From Treponema sp. (GTDB lineage Bacteria > Spirochaetota > Spirochaetia > Treponematales > Breznakiellaceae): 15,295 bases of DNA. Both the position numbers and the translations under genes were made by a program. How positions within the stretch are numbered: position 1 is the stretch's first letter; every line of letters starts with the position of its first letter. This document shows positions 1 to 6,606 of the stretch, piece by piece. Under the pieces are notes generated by a model. The model was not told the origin of the DNA. It was given only the letters and a program-made list of their open reading frames with translations, and made no database searches. The DNA is taken from assembly GCA_031258505.1 (NCBI GenBank), contig JAIRMT010000058.1:1-15295 (forward strand). Reading direction: 5' to 3'.

Positions 1-16
1 AGAGACGCTCTAAGCC
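1..16. repeat. Tail of a 23-bp hairpin array running off the window
   Basis: The first bases read AGAG, spacer ACG, then CTCTAAGCC. This is the end of one unit, a 3-nt spacer and the left part of the next unit of the repeat seen in full at 8180-8372. The array evidently continues to the left. Seen directly by comparison within the window; only about one unit is visible. Confidence 0.7.
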
Positions 17-30
17 CTGCTTCTGCGAAG

Positions 31-56
31 CGGCTGATTCTATGCGTTTATCCTGT
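31..56. repeat. Conserved flank of the hairpin array, copy 1
   Basis: CGGCTGA followed by the 19-mer TTCTATGCGTTTATCCTGT lies just outside the array tail. The same two blocks occur at 8413-8440 next to the other array, with a 2-bp length difference between the blocks. This shared flank shows that the two arrays belong to one dispersed element or gene family. Confidence 0.65.
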
Positions 57-59
57 GTC

Positions 60-352
60 TCAGGTCTTGAACTGGCCTGTGGCGGCTTCCATGTCATGGA
101 TGTTTTTCACGGTTTTCTCAGCAGCGGCGGAAATCAAACTCGCGCCGGCTTGCGGGGACAGGCGCATAATAACGCCCGCGTCCAGCGAAAGCGCGCCATG
201 ACTGCGGGGCGGCAGTGAGCGCTTCGCTGCTTGACGCTTTGAAACGCTTCTACTAGGCTGGGCGCAAAGATTTCCACACGTGGAGACGGAATGTTCGACA
301 GGTTCTGGCGAAAACGCCAGGTGAGCCGGTCAAACCCCTGCCGCGCTGCGCC
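60..352 (-). pseudogene. Decayed, unrecognised protein gene (3' part, frameshifted)
   Basis: Minus-strand translation looks protein-like in two successive frames. From about 352 to 215 it reads through RQNLSNIPSPRVEIFAPSL and VEAFQSVKQR. From about 230 to 60 it reads through SLDAGVIMRLSPQAG and AAAEKTVKNIHDMEAATGQFKT and ends at a TGA (60-62). Joining the two needs one frameshift near 215-235. The 5' side meets an in-frame stop near 353, 45 bp before vanR, so the gene has probably been cut there, perhaps when the van cluster arrived. I do not recognise the family. No start or ribosome-binding site is visible. It could be a phage-type or surface protein; this is inference only. Confidence 0.4.
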
Positions 353-397
353 TCAGCGTGGGAAATTCCCAGAATCATTCATCAAGGAGCAATAACA

Positions 398-1093
398 GTG
401 AGCGATAACATACTCGTTGTGGACGATGAACGCGAAATTGCCGATTTGGTTGAGCTATACCTGAAAAACGAGGACTATACGGTTTTCAAATGCTACACCG
501 CTCAAGAAGCCATTACCTGTATCGACAAAACTAAACTCGACCTCGCCATACTGGACATCATGCTTCCAGGCTCAAGCGGTTTCGCTATCTGCCAAAAAAT
601 ACGGGACAAATACACCTATCCAATCATCATGCTCACCGCCAAAGATACTGAGGTGGATAAAATCACCGGCCTGACTATGGGCGCGGACGATTATATCACA
701 AAACCCTTCCGTCCGCTGGAACTTCTTGCAAGAGTCAAAGCGCACCTGCGCCGCTACAAAAAATACAGCAGGAACACGGCGCAGAGCGAAAACATCATCG
801 CCCATTCCGGCCTTATCATTGACATAAATACGCGCGAATGTCTTTTGAACGACAAGCCTCTGTCCCTCACACCTACTGAATTTTCAATACTGCGGATACT
901 TTGCGAGAATAAAGGAAACGTAGTCAGTTCCGAGCAGTTGTTCCACAAAATATGGGGCGATGAATACTTCAGCAAAACCAACAACACCATCACCGTGCAT
1001 ATCCGCCATCTGCGCGAAAAACTGAACGACAGCATTGATCACCCAAAATATATAAAGACCGTATGGGGAGTTGGCTATAAAATTGAAAAATAA
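398..1093 (+). CDS. vanR: VanR-type response regulator (OmpR/PhoB class)
   Basis: DNA-binding response regulator of glycopeptide resistance. When phosphorylated by VanS it activates the resistance promoter, and usually its own. The receiver domain (about 1-115) shows the acidic pair D9-D10, phospho-acceptor D53 in LAILDIMLPG, T80 and K102. A winged-helix OmpR-type domain follows (about 135-231) and ends in the typical TVWGVGYKIEK. The length (231 aa) and sequence match VanR of the VanA type very closely from memory. The start is GTG at 398, with AAGGAG at 384-389, 8 bp upstream; it begins MSDNILVVDDE as the family does. vanS follows after 30 bp. Only about 45 bp separate it from decayed DNA upstream, which contains the palindrome TGGGAAATTCCCA (359-371), so its promoter is unclear. 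Confidence 0.96.
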   Translation: MSDNILVVDDEREIADLVELYLKNEDYTVFKCYTAQEAITCIDKTKLDLAILDIMLPGSSGFAICQKIRDKYTYPIIMLTAKDTEVDKITGLTMGADDYITKPFRPLELLARVKAHLRRYKKYSRNTAQSENIIAHSGLIIDINTRECLLNDKPLSLTPTEFSILRILCENKGNVVSSEQLFHKIWGDEYFSKTNNTITVHIRHLREKLNDSIDHPKYIKTVWGVGYKIEK

Positions 1094-1123
1094 ACCACAT
1101 CTGCCAAGGAGCTTACTATAAAA

Positions 1124-2269
1124 ATGAAAACCAAACGCGCAATTAAAAAGCCTGATTACTCAAAACTGAAACGAAAACTCTACCTATACATCCTCGTAAC
1201 TATTATAGCGGCTATTGGATTCGTATTGTTCTTGCGTTTTTTTATTCAGCAGCGGGCGTCTGTCGGGGATTGGATTGTAAGCCTTTTGGAACACAATTTT
1301 CGCTTAAATCATCTGCTCGCGCTGCGGGTATATCACACCGCCATACATTCCAATATCGCAGCCTTTACGTATGCGGCGATTGGTATTAGTTTTCTTGTGT
1401 TATGCCGCGTCCTGCTGTCTAAATTCGTAAAATACTTCGACGAGATACATACCGGCATTGATATGCTTATTCGGAACGAGGATAAGCATATCGAGCTTTC
1501 CCCAGAAATGGAATTCATGGAACAAAAACTCAATATCTTAAAACAAACCCTTGCAAAGCGGGAACAGGACGCAAAACTGGCCGAACAAAGAAAAAATGAC
1601 CTGGTTCTCTACCTCGCGCACGATATTAAAACCCCGCTTACCTCCGTTATCGGCTATCTGAGCCTGCTCCACGAAGCGCCCGATATGCCGGCGGAGCAAA
1701 AGGCAAAATATGTGCATATCACGCTGGACAAGGCGTACCGAATCGAACAGTTAATCGACGAATTCTTTGAAATTACACGCTATAACCTCCAAACAATGAC
1801 GCTCACCAAAAAGAACATCGACCTTTATTATATGCTTGCACAGATGGCCGATGAATTTTATCCCCAGCTTGCCGCAAATGGAAAAAACGCGCTTATCCAC
1901 GCGCCCGAAGACATCACCGTATTCGGCGATGCCGATAAGCTGGCGCGGGTTTTTAACAACATTCTGAAAAACGCCGTGTCCTACAGCGATGAAAACAGCG
2001 TCATTGACATCACAGCAGACAGTTCCGGCGATATGGCTTCAATCGTTTTCAGAAGTGCCGGAAGCATCCCCAAAGAAAAACTCGCCACAATATTTGAAAA
2101 GTTTTACCGGCTGGACGATGCCCGTTCTTCCCACACTGGCGGCGCGGGACTTGGATTGGCAATCGCAAAAGAGATTGTGATTCAGCACGGCGGACGGATT
2201 TACGCGGAAAGCGATGACAAGTACACGACCTTTACCGTGGACCTTCCCGCCCAGCCAAACGCCGGATAA
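1124..2269 (+). CDS. vanS: VanS-type sensor histidine kinase
   Basis: Inner-membrane sensor kinase that phosphorylates VanR in response to glycopeptide or wall stress. Two membrane segments are visible (about 19-41 and 80-98) around a short extracytoplasmic loop of about 38 residues, as in VanA-type VanS. A HAMP-like linker follows, then the H box AHDIKTPLTSVIGYLS with phospho-acceptor H166, the N box VFNNILKNAVSYS with N283, and the G box GGAGLGLAIAK (339-349). The middle ATP-lid motif is the weak SAGSIPKEKL form that is usual in VanS. Length is 381 aa, close to the VanA-type protein, and long stretches match it from memory (for example AEQRKNDLVLYLAHDIKTPL). AAGGAG at 1106-1111 lies 12 bp before the ATG. 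Co-transcribed with vanR. The ORF is intact. Confidence 0.96.
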   Translation: MKTKRAIKKPDYSKLKRKLYLYILVTIIAAIGFVLFLRFFIQQRASVGDWIVSLLEHNFRLNHLLALRVYHTAIHSNIAAFTYAAIGISFLVLCRVLLSKFVKYFDEIHTGIDMLIRNEDKHIELSPEMEFMEQKLNILKQTLAKREQDAKLAEQRKNDLVLYLAHDIKTPLTSVIGYLSLLHEAPDMPAEQKAKYVHITLDKAYRIEQLIDEFFEITRYNLQTMTLTKKNIDLYYMLAQMADEFYPQLAANGKNALIHAPEDITVFGDADKLARVFNNILKNAVSYSDENSVIDITADSSGDMASIVFRSAGSIPKEKLATIFEKFYRLDDARSSHTGGAGLGLAIAKEIVIQHGGRIYAESDDKYTTFTVDLPAQPNAG

Positions 2270-2275
2270 AAAGAC

Positions 2276-2305
2276 TTCCTAAGAGATGCGCATCGTTTCT
2301 TAGGA
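2276..2305 (+). terminator. Hairpin between vanS and the ligase gene
   Basis: A perfect 9-bp inverted repeat, TTCCTAAGA / TCTTAGGAA, encloses a 13-nt loop that contains the palindrome GATGCGCATC. It starts 6 bp after the vanS stop. The tail AATCTTAATAA is not a strong U-run, so this could be a weak terminator, an mRNA-stabilising structure, or a binding site for a dimeric regulator. The hairpin is seen directly; its role is inferred. Confidence 0.5.
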
Positions 2306-2387
2306 AAATCTTAATAAACTAATAATCAAATGTTAAAAAACGCCTCGTTCTTATGCGCGATACTTAAAGCATAAGGAGTTTATCACC
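2306..2387 (+). promoter_or_regulatory. Probable VanR-controlled promoter region of the ligase-vanX operon
   Basis: This AT-rich stretch sits where the VanR-activated vanH promoter lies in known VanA clusters. It carries short direct repeats (TAATAAAC, TAATAATC, then ATGTTAA) that could be half-sites for an OmpR-class regulator. GATACT near 2359 is a possible -10; no good -35 is visible, which is common for activated promoters. AAGGAG at 2373-2378 is 9 bp before the ATG at 2388. Assignment rests on position more than on a clear motif. Confidence 0.4.
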
Positions 2388-3419
2388 ATGAATAAATTAA
2401 AAGTCGCAATCCTCTTCGGCGGTTGTTCAGAAGAGCATAACGTTTCAATCAAATCAGCGCGCGAGGTCGCCGCTCATATTGACAGCGAAAAATACGATAC
2501 GGTATACATTGGGATTACAAAATCCGGTGTGTGGAAGATTTGCGAGAAACCATCTGCGGATTGGGAAACCGGCGACTGCTGCCCGGCTGTGATTTCGCCG
2601 GATAAAGAAACCCATGGATTGCTTATTACAAAAAAGCCTGAGCATAAACGCCGCATTGACGTGGTATTTCCAGTTTTGCATGGCAAGTCCGGTGAGGATG
2701 GAGCAATTCAAGGGCTGCTTGAGTTGTCCGGCATTCCCTATGTGGGCTGCGATATTCAAAGTTCAGCGATTTGTATGGATAAATCGCTGACATACATCAT
2801 GCTGAAAAACGCCGGCATAGCTGTTCCTGAATTTTCGGTTTGGGATGATGACAATGGGCCCGAGGCGGATGCGTTTACCTATCCTATTTTTGTTAAACCA
2901 GCGCGTTCAGGCTCAACTTTCGGCGTAACAAAAGTCAATAGCCCGGACGAATTAGACGCCGCAATTAAAACAGCAAGGCAGTATGATACGAAGGTCTTGA
3001 TTGAGCAGGCAATTTCAGGCATTGAGACTGGCTGCGCTGTGCTTGGAAACGGTTCCGACTTGATTGTCGGCGCGCTGGACCAAATCAGATTGTCGCATGG
3101 CATCTTTCACATTCACCAAGAAGCCGCGCCAGAACAAGGTTCCGAGAACGCTGTTATTACTGTCCCTGCCGCGCTGCCGTTTGAGGAGTGCAGCCGCGTC
3201 AAAGAAACGGCAAAGAACATATATCAGGCGCTCGGCTGCTGCGGCCTTGCCCGCGTCGACCTGTTTTTAGAAGACAGCGGCCGCATTGTGCTGAATGAAG
3301 TAAATACTCTGCCCGGTTTTACGTCATACAGCCGTTATCCCCGCATGATGAACGCCGCGGGCATAACGCTTTCGGACTTGATTGACCGCCTTATCGTTTT
3401 AGCCTTAAAGAAGCGTTAG
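2388..3419 (+). CDS. vanA: VanA-like D-alanine:D-lactate ligase
   Basis: Cytoplasmic ATP-grasp ligase that joins D-Ala to D-Lac, giving a depsipeptide precursor that glycopeptides bind poorly. Length is 343 aa, equal to VanA. It shows the N-terminal KVAILFGGCSEEHNVS, the HGKSGEDGAIQGL motif (98-110), the ATP-grasp block FVKPARSGSTFGV (168-180) and the C-terminal ARVDLFL...LNEVNTLPGFTSYSRYP. The omega loop reads GIFHIHQEAAPEQGSENA. H243 lines up with VanA H244, the residue that favours D-lactate over D-Ala; this marks the D-Lac class (VanA/B/D/M), not Ddl or the D-Ser ligases. The AAGGAG at 2373-2378 fixes the start. vanX follows after 17 bp. No vanH precedes it. The exact Van type needs a tree. 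Confidence 0.93.
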   Translation: MNKLKVAILFGGCSEEHNVSIKSAREVAAHIDSEKYDTVYIGITKSGVWKICEKPSADWETGDCCPAVISPDKETHGLLITKKPEHKRRIDVVFPVLHGKSGEDGAIQGLLELSGIPYVGCDIQSSAICMDKSLTYIMLKNAGIAVPEFSVWDDDNGPEADAFTYPIFVKPARSGSTFGVTKVNSPDELDAAIKTARQYDTKVLIEQAISGIETGCAVLGNGSDLIVGALDQIRLSHGIFHIHQEAAPEQGSENAVITVPAALPFEECSRVKETAKNIYQALGCCGLARVDLFLEDSGRIVLNEVNTLPGFTSYSRYPRMMNAAGITLSDLIDRLIVLALKKR

Positions 3420-3436
3420 TTAAAAAGGATATGAGC

Positions 3437-4045
3437 ATGGAAAAGGGATTTGTTTTTTTGGATGAACAAGTGCGCGGCATTCGCTGGGATGCCAAATATG
3501 CCACATGGGACAATTTTACGGGGAAACCAGTGGACGGTTATGAGGTTAATCGTATAGTTGTAACTCACGCCGCAGCTCTTGCGCTGCAGGAAGCGCGGAA
3601 TCACGCGGCGGCTCTTGGCTATGGCCTGCTTTTATGGGACGGCTATCGTCCCAAGCGCGCAGTTGATTGTTTCCTGCGCTGGTCTATGCAGCATGAAGAC
3701 GGCCTCACCAAAGAACGCTACTATCCGCACATAGAACGGGCTGAGATGCTTACGAAAGGATATGTCGCGCTCCAGTCAAGTCATAGTCGCGGGAGCGCTA
3801 TTGACCTTACGCTATATCGTTTAGATACGGGCGCGCTTGTTCCCATGGGCGGCGGCTTTGATTTCATGGATGAACGTTCACATCATGGCGCTCAAATGAT
3901 TAGCGCTGAGGAGGCGCGAAATCGCGGGTGTTTACGTTCCATCATGGAAAACAGCGGGTTTGCGGCATACAGCTTTGAGTGGTGGCACTATGTATTAAAA
4001 AACGAGCCTTACCCCAACCGTTATTTTGATTTCCCGGTGTTATAG
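3437..4045 (+). CDS. vanX: VanX D-Ala-D-Ala dipeptidase
   Basis: Zinc D,D-dipeptidase that destroys D-Ala-D-Ala made by the host Ddl, so that only the D-Lac precursor reaches the wall. I chose the ATG at 3437 and not the one at 3431. AAAAAGGA (3422-3429) is 7 bp from 3437 but only 1 bp from 3431, and the resulting MEKGFVFLDE start and 202-aa length match VanX exactly. All known key residues fall at VanX numbering: R71 in GYRPKRA, zinc ligands H116 and D123 in SSHSRGSAID, catalytic E181 and zinc ligand H184 in EWWHYV. It is translated from the ligase transcript. vanY and vanZ, which follow vanX in Tn1546, are absent here. The ORF is intact. Confidence 0.96.
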   Translation: MEKGFVFLDEQVRGIRWDAKYATWDNFTGKPVDGYEVNRIVVTHAAALALQEARNHAAALGYGLLLWDGYRPKRAVDCFLRWSMQHEDGLTKERYYPHIERAEMLTKGYVALQSSHSRGSAIDLTLYRLDTGALVPMGGGFDFMDERSHHGAQMISAEEARNRGCLRSIMENSGFAAYSFEWWHYVLKNEPYPNRYFDFPVL

Positions 4046-4364
4046 CGAAAGAGATCGCCCGCTTGAAACTTGATTCGCGCTCTGGACATGGGAAGTGGTG
4101 AAACTGGCGATACGGCAGAAATGCAATATTGATATGCCGATACGGACAGTTGGGCATATTTGAAGCGATGGCGGTATATCCCGCGAAGACGCGTTACAGC
4201 AAGATATTGACCGAGTGGACGGAAGAGAACAAAAGGGTGGCGTTATTTATCTGCCTCTGCACAGCCCTGTTTTGAACTCGCCGCTCCCTCTGCGAATCCT
4301 ATAGCTGCATAGAGAAGTATAGCAAAAACGGATCAACGCGATAGAGCAACACTGTGCCAAAACG
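4046..4364 (+). other. Gap after vanX with an unrecognised coding-like remnant
   Basis: No complete gene is visible. On the plus strand a frame open from 4102 to a TGA at 4273-4275 reads like protein, including RYGQLGIFEAMAVYPAKTRY and ILTEWTEENKRVALFICL. It has no proper start, and a stop at 4099-4101 precedes it. An overlapping second frame (about 4135-4305) is also open. I do not recognise either, and neither resembles VanY or VanZ. Bases 4276-4364 show nothing I can name. Both neighbours end here (vanX plus strand, permease minus strand), so terminators would be expected, but no strong one is seen. Confidence 0.3.
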
Positions 4365-5378
4365 CTACAGATGATAGAGCAGGCTGGGAGCGGCTTTCAG
4401 TATAGCGCTGCGGAAGTCTTCATTGGTCCAGGGAAACGAGTGCCAGTAGAGGCACTCGGCGAGTACCTGTGAAAGCAGGGTGAGACAGAACGCTAGGCTG
4501 GCAAGCAAGAAGCTGGTCATGGCTATGATTCTGAGCAGCTCTTTTCGGCGCATGGCAATACTGTCTTTGAGATACTGCTGTTTCAGCGTGTCCATAAACA
4601 CAAGCGCGGTAACTTTGATGCGGTGCAGTATCGCGGGTGTGAACACGCCGAACAGAACGCACAGAGCCAGCTTGAGCGCCGCAAAAAGCCATTCCCAGTA
4701 CAGGTTTACCATGTTTTCCATATTGACAAACATATACATGGCCTCCTGAACCCCAAGCGCCTTGAGCGTGTTCTTCGCGTAGGTTTCACTAATGCCGCGC
4801 TCCGGCGCGAGTAGGGCGATGAGGGCGCTGACACTAGCGCTCTGTGCATTGTTAATAGAAGGAATATAGATAAGATTGTTCTCATCATTGTCGCGCAGCA
4901 CGCCGCTGACTAGCCATGTTTCGCCGTCCAGCTTTATGGTTTTACCCACGATCTTGTTTGAGCCAAACAAGGTAAAGGCGGCAGTCTCGTTCAGAACCGC
5001 ATGTCTGCTTTTCGTATCCCACGCCTGCTTGGTGAAGAATGAGCCGCTGAGAAGCTGATAGCCCAGCAGCGCTGGATAGTAGCTGTTCGTCCCGACAAGC
5101 GTAACTTGACACTGCTGATACGCGGTACTCGCGCTGCTCAGGCGGCGCTGTTCATAGGTAAGCAGGAATTCGTCCTCGCAGAACTGTTCAATGGCGTCAA
5201 GGCTGATTAACGCTGGCGCGTAAGAGCGTAATGGCTTTGCCAGAAGCAGCCTATGGTAATGGCCGCGTCCGGCAAGGAGCGCCATGATGAACAAGAGGAT
5301 AACAGCGATGCTGAAAAGCGTAAGCCCGCAGACGCCCAGCAGGACGGCTGAGGCGCTTCTGACGCTTCTAGTTTTCAA
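4365..5378 (-). CDS. MacB-type ABC transporter permease (FtsX-like, periplasmic core domain)
   Basis: Predicted inner-membrane permease subunit of an ABC efflux or mechanotransmission system. A membrane segment (about 10-36) leads into an extracytoplasmic domain (about 40-215) with the MacB periplasmic-core pattern: GYQLLSGSFFT, then VLNETAAFTLFGSNKIVGKT and LDGETWLVSGVLRDN. Two more membrane segments follow (about 222-242 and 283-305). MacB-like permeases usually have three after the core, so the C-terminus (337 aa, ending SLLYHL) may be short. The frame past its TAG (4365-4367) stays open for 21 more codons, to a TAG at 4299-4301. It overlaps the upstream membrane-fusion gene by 11 bp, so the two are translationally coupled. 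No ATPase domain is present. Substrate unknown. Confidence 0.75.
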   Translation of the reverse strand: MKTRSVRSASAVLLGVCGLTLFSIAVILLFIMALLAGRGHYHRLLLAKPLRSYAPALISLDAIEQFCEDEFLLTYEQRRLSSASTAYQQCQVTLVGTNSYYPALLGYQLLSGSFFTKQAWDTKSRHAVLNETAAFTLFGSNKIVGKTIKLDGETWLVSGVLRDNDENNLIYIPSINNAQSASVSALIALLAPERGISETYAKNTLKALGVQEAMYMFVNMENMVNLYWEWLFAALKLALCVLFGVFTPAILHRIKVTALVFMDTLKQQYLKDSIAMRRKELLRIIAMTSFLLASLAFCLTLLSQVLAECLYWHSFPWTNEDFRSAILKAAPSLLYHL

Positions 5379-6606
5379 AAAAGTCCTCCGCGTTGCTCAG
5401 GATTACCATATCGCCCGCTTGCAGCGCTTTATCGCTTAGTAGAACGAGTGGATCAAAGAACGTGATGCCTTGAATGATGGCCGTGTTCTGGAGGTCTGAG
5501 TCCCCAATGTACACCTCAAGCCGCTCAACAAAATACTCATAGCCCAGAATGTCTGCGCTGCGCTTTATACGGTTAAGGTAATAGCCGTCGTTGTCCTGAT
5601 TCACCGCGCTGTTAGGAACGAGCGTGTAGGATGTGGCGCTTTTCTTCTCAAAGCTGGTCTCAAAGGTTTCACCCGCGCTTATTTCGCCGGAGACCACGCT
5701 TATGCTTACGGTTTTGCCGCGCTCGGATGGCTTTATGCGCGATACCAGCCCCTTAAACTCGTGGGAGGCGTTGGAGAGAGAACAGGTATCTCCCTGCATG
5801 ATAAAGTTGTTCTCAAGGGAGACAACGCAATTCACGGTGAATTCATTGCCAACGCCAATCGAAAAGAGCGGCGCGTTCTCGGCGACAAACTTGCCCTTTT
5901 CCACGTTCAGCGCCTCGATCACGCCGCTGTACTCCACGCTTATAATCGCGTGTTTCTCATAATCTCCAATCGTCTCACGGTAGGATTCCGCCTCGCTCAA
6001 GAGGTTTTGCAGCTCAAACTGCTTGGTCTGTAAGTCTCGCGTGAGTGTGTCGCGGCTTTCCTCGCAGCTCAGGTAGAGCGCTGTGAGGTTGTTACGCGCA
6101 GTCTCAAGCTCAGTTCGGCTGATTGCGCCGTACTGGTATGATAGTTCAGCGGTCTGGAGTGCGTTTTTTGCCTTGTATATATCAAAGTCAAGCGAACTTG
6201 CCGCGCTGGTCTCTGTCCCGTTGAGAGCGCGCTCGACGCTTGCCAGCTTGCTCTGTGCGGCGCGGATATCGCCCTGTAGTTTCTGGATGCTGTTTTCGGT
6301 ACTCATGAGGTGGCGCTCGGCATCGCTGGTCTTGTACTCCATGCGTAAGATGGGCTGACCCGCGCTTACGGTTTCGCCCTCTTTCACCAGCGTTTCCGCG
6401 ACTGTCCCGCCGACTGCTGCGTAGAAGGTATTGAGCGTAGTCCAGTTTGCGATGCCGGAACTGAGTTCCAGCTTGTTCAGGGTTCCCCGAAACGGTTTTG
6501 TAGCAACGACCTCCGGCAGGTTCCAGGTGTAGATGGTTTTGGAGAAGAAGATGAGCAAAAGTAAGGCTGCGAGAAAGACCGCGCCAATCATAGTCTTGTT
6601 AAGCAT
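5368..6606 (-). CDS. Membrane-fusion (HlyD/MacA-type) efflux adaptor
   Basis: Predicted periplasmic adaptor linking an inner-membrane transporter to an outer-membrane channel. The 412-aa protein has an N-terminal membrane anchor (about 6-24), a first lipoyl half with the turn GGTVAETLVKEGETVSAGQPIL (66-87), a long coiled-coil hairpin rich in Glu/Gln/Leu (about 94-218), a second lipoyl half (SVEYSGVIEALNVEKGKFV, 223-241) and C-terminal beta-barrel domains. The ATG at 6606 is preceded by a weak TAGGA (6614-6618). Its stop overlaps the permease start by 11 bp, so the two form one transcription unit. An adaptor implies an outer membrane, which fits a diderm. The expected ATPase and outer-membrane channel genes are not beside it. 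The substrate cannot be told from sequence. Confidence 0.85.
   Translation of the reverse strand: MLNKTMIGAVFLAALLLLIFFSKTIYTWNLPEVVATKPFRGTLNKLELSSGIANWTTLNTFYAAVGGTVAETLVKEGETVSAGQPILRMEYKTSDAERHLMSTENSIQKLQGDIRAAQSKLASVERALNGTETSAASSLDFDIYKAKNALQTAELSYQYGAISRTELETARNNLTALYLSCEESRDTLTRDLQTKQFELQNLLSEAESYRETIGDYEKHAIISVEYSGVIEALNVEKGKFVAENAPLFSIGVGNEFTVNCVVSLENNFIMQGDTCSLSNASHEFKGLVSRIKPSERGKTVSISVVSGEISAGETFETSFEKKSATSYTLVPNSAVNQDNDGYYLNRIKRSADILGYEYFVERLEVYIGDSDLQNTAIIQGITFFDPLVLLSDKALQAGDMVILSNAEDFFEN

Larger units (their letters stand above)
1..97 (-). pseudogene. Short coding-like reading frame entering the hairpin array (partial)
   Basis: On the minus strand an ATG at 97 opens a frame of 32 codons that reads through DKRIESAASQKQGLERL and into the hairpin array at the window edge. 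It overlaps the end of the decayed frame at 60-352. A second ATG-led frame containing DKRIE enters the other array (8332-8451), which suggests the same gene family at both places. There is no clear ribosome-binding site. Continuation to the left is unknown, and 23-bp units would shift the frame. The function is not recognised. It may be a decayed start of a coiled-coil or LRR-type protein, or chance. Confidence 0.3.

Noticed and set aside
305..320. Terminator CTGGCG-AAAA-CGCCAG upstream of vanR
   Set aside because: The stem is perfect but has no T-run and lies inside a coding-like frame on the other strand; it may be incidental.
3431..3436. Upstream ATG as the vanX start
   Set aside because: It is 1 bp from the ribosome-binding sequence; the ATG at 3437 has normal spacing and gives the exact VanX length and numbering.
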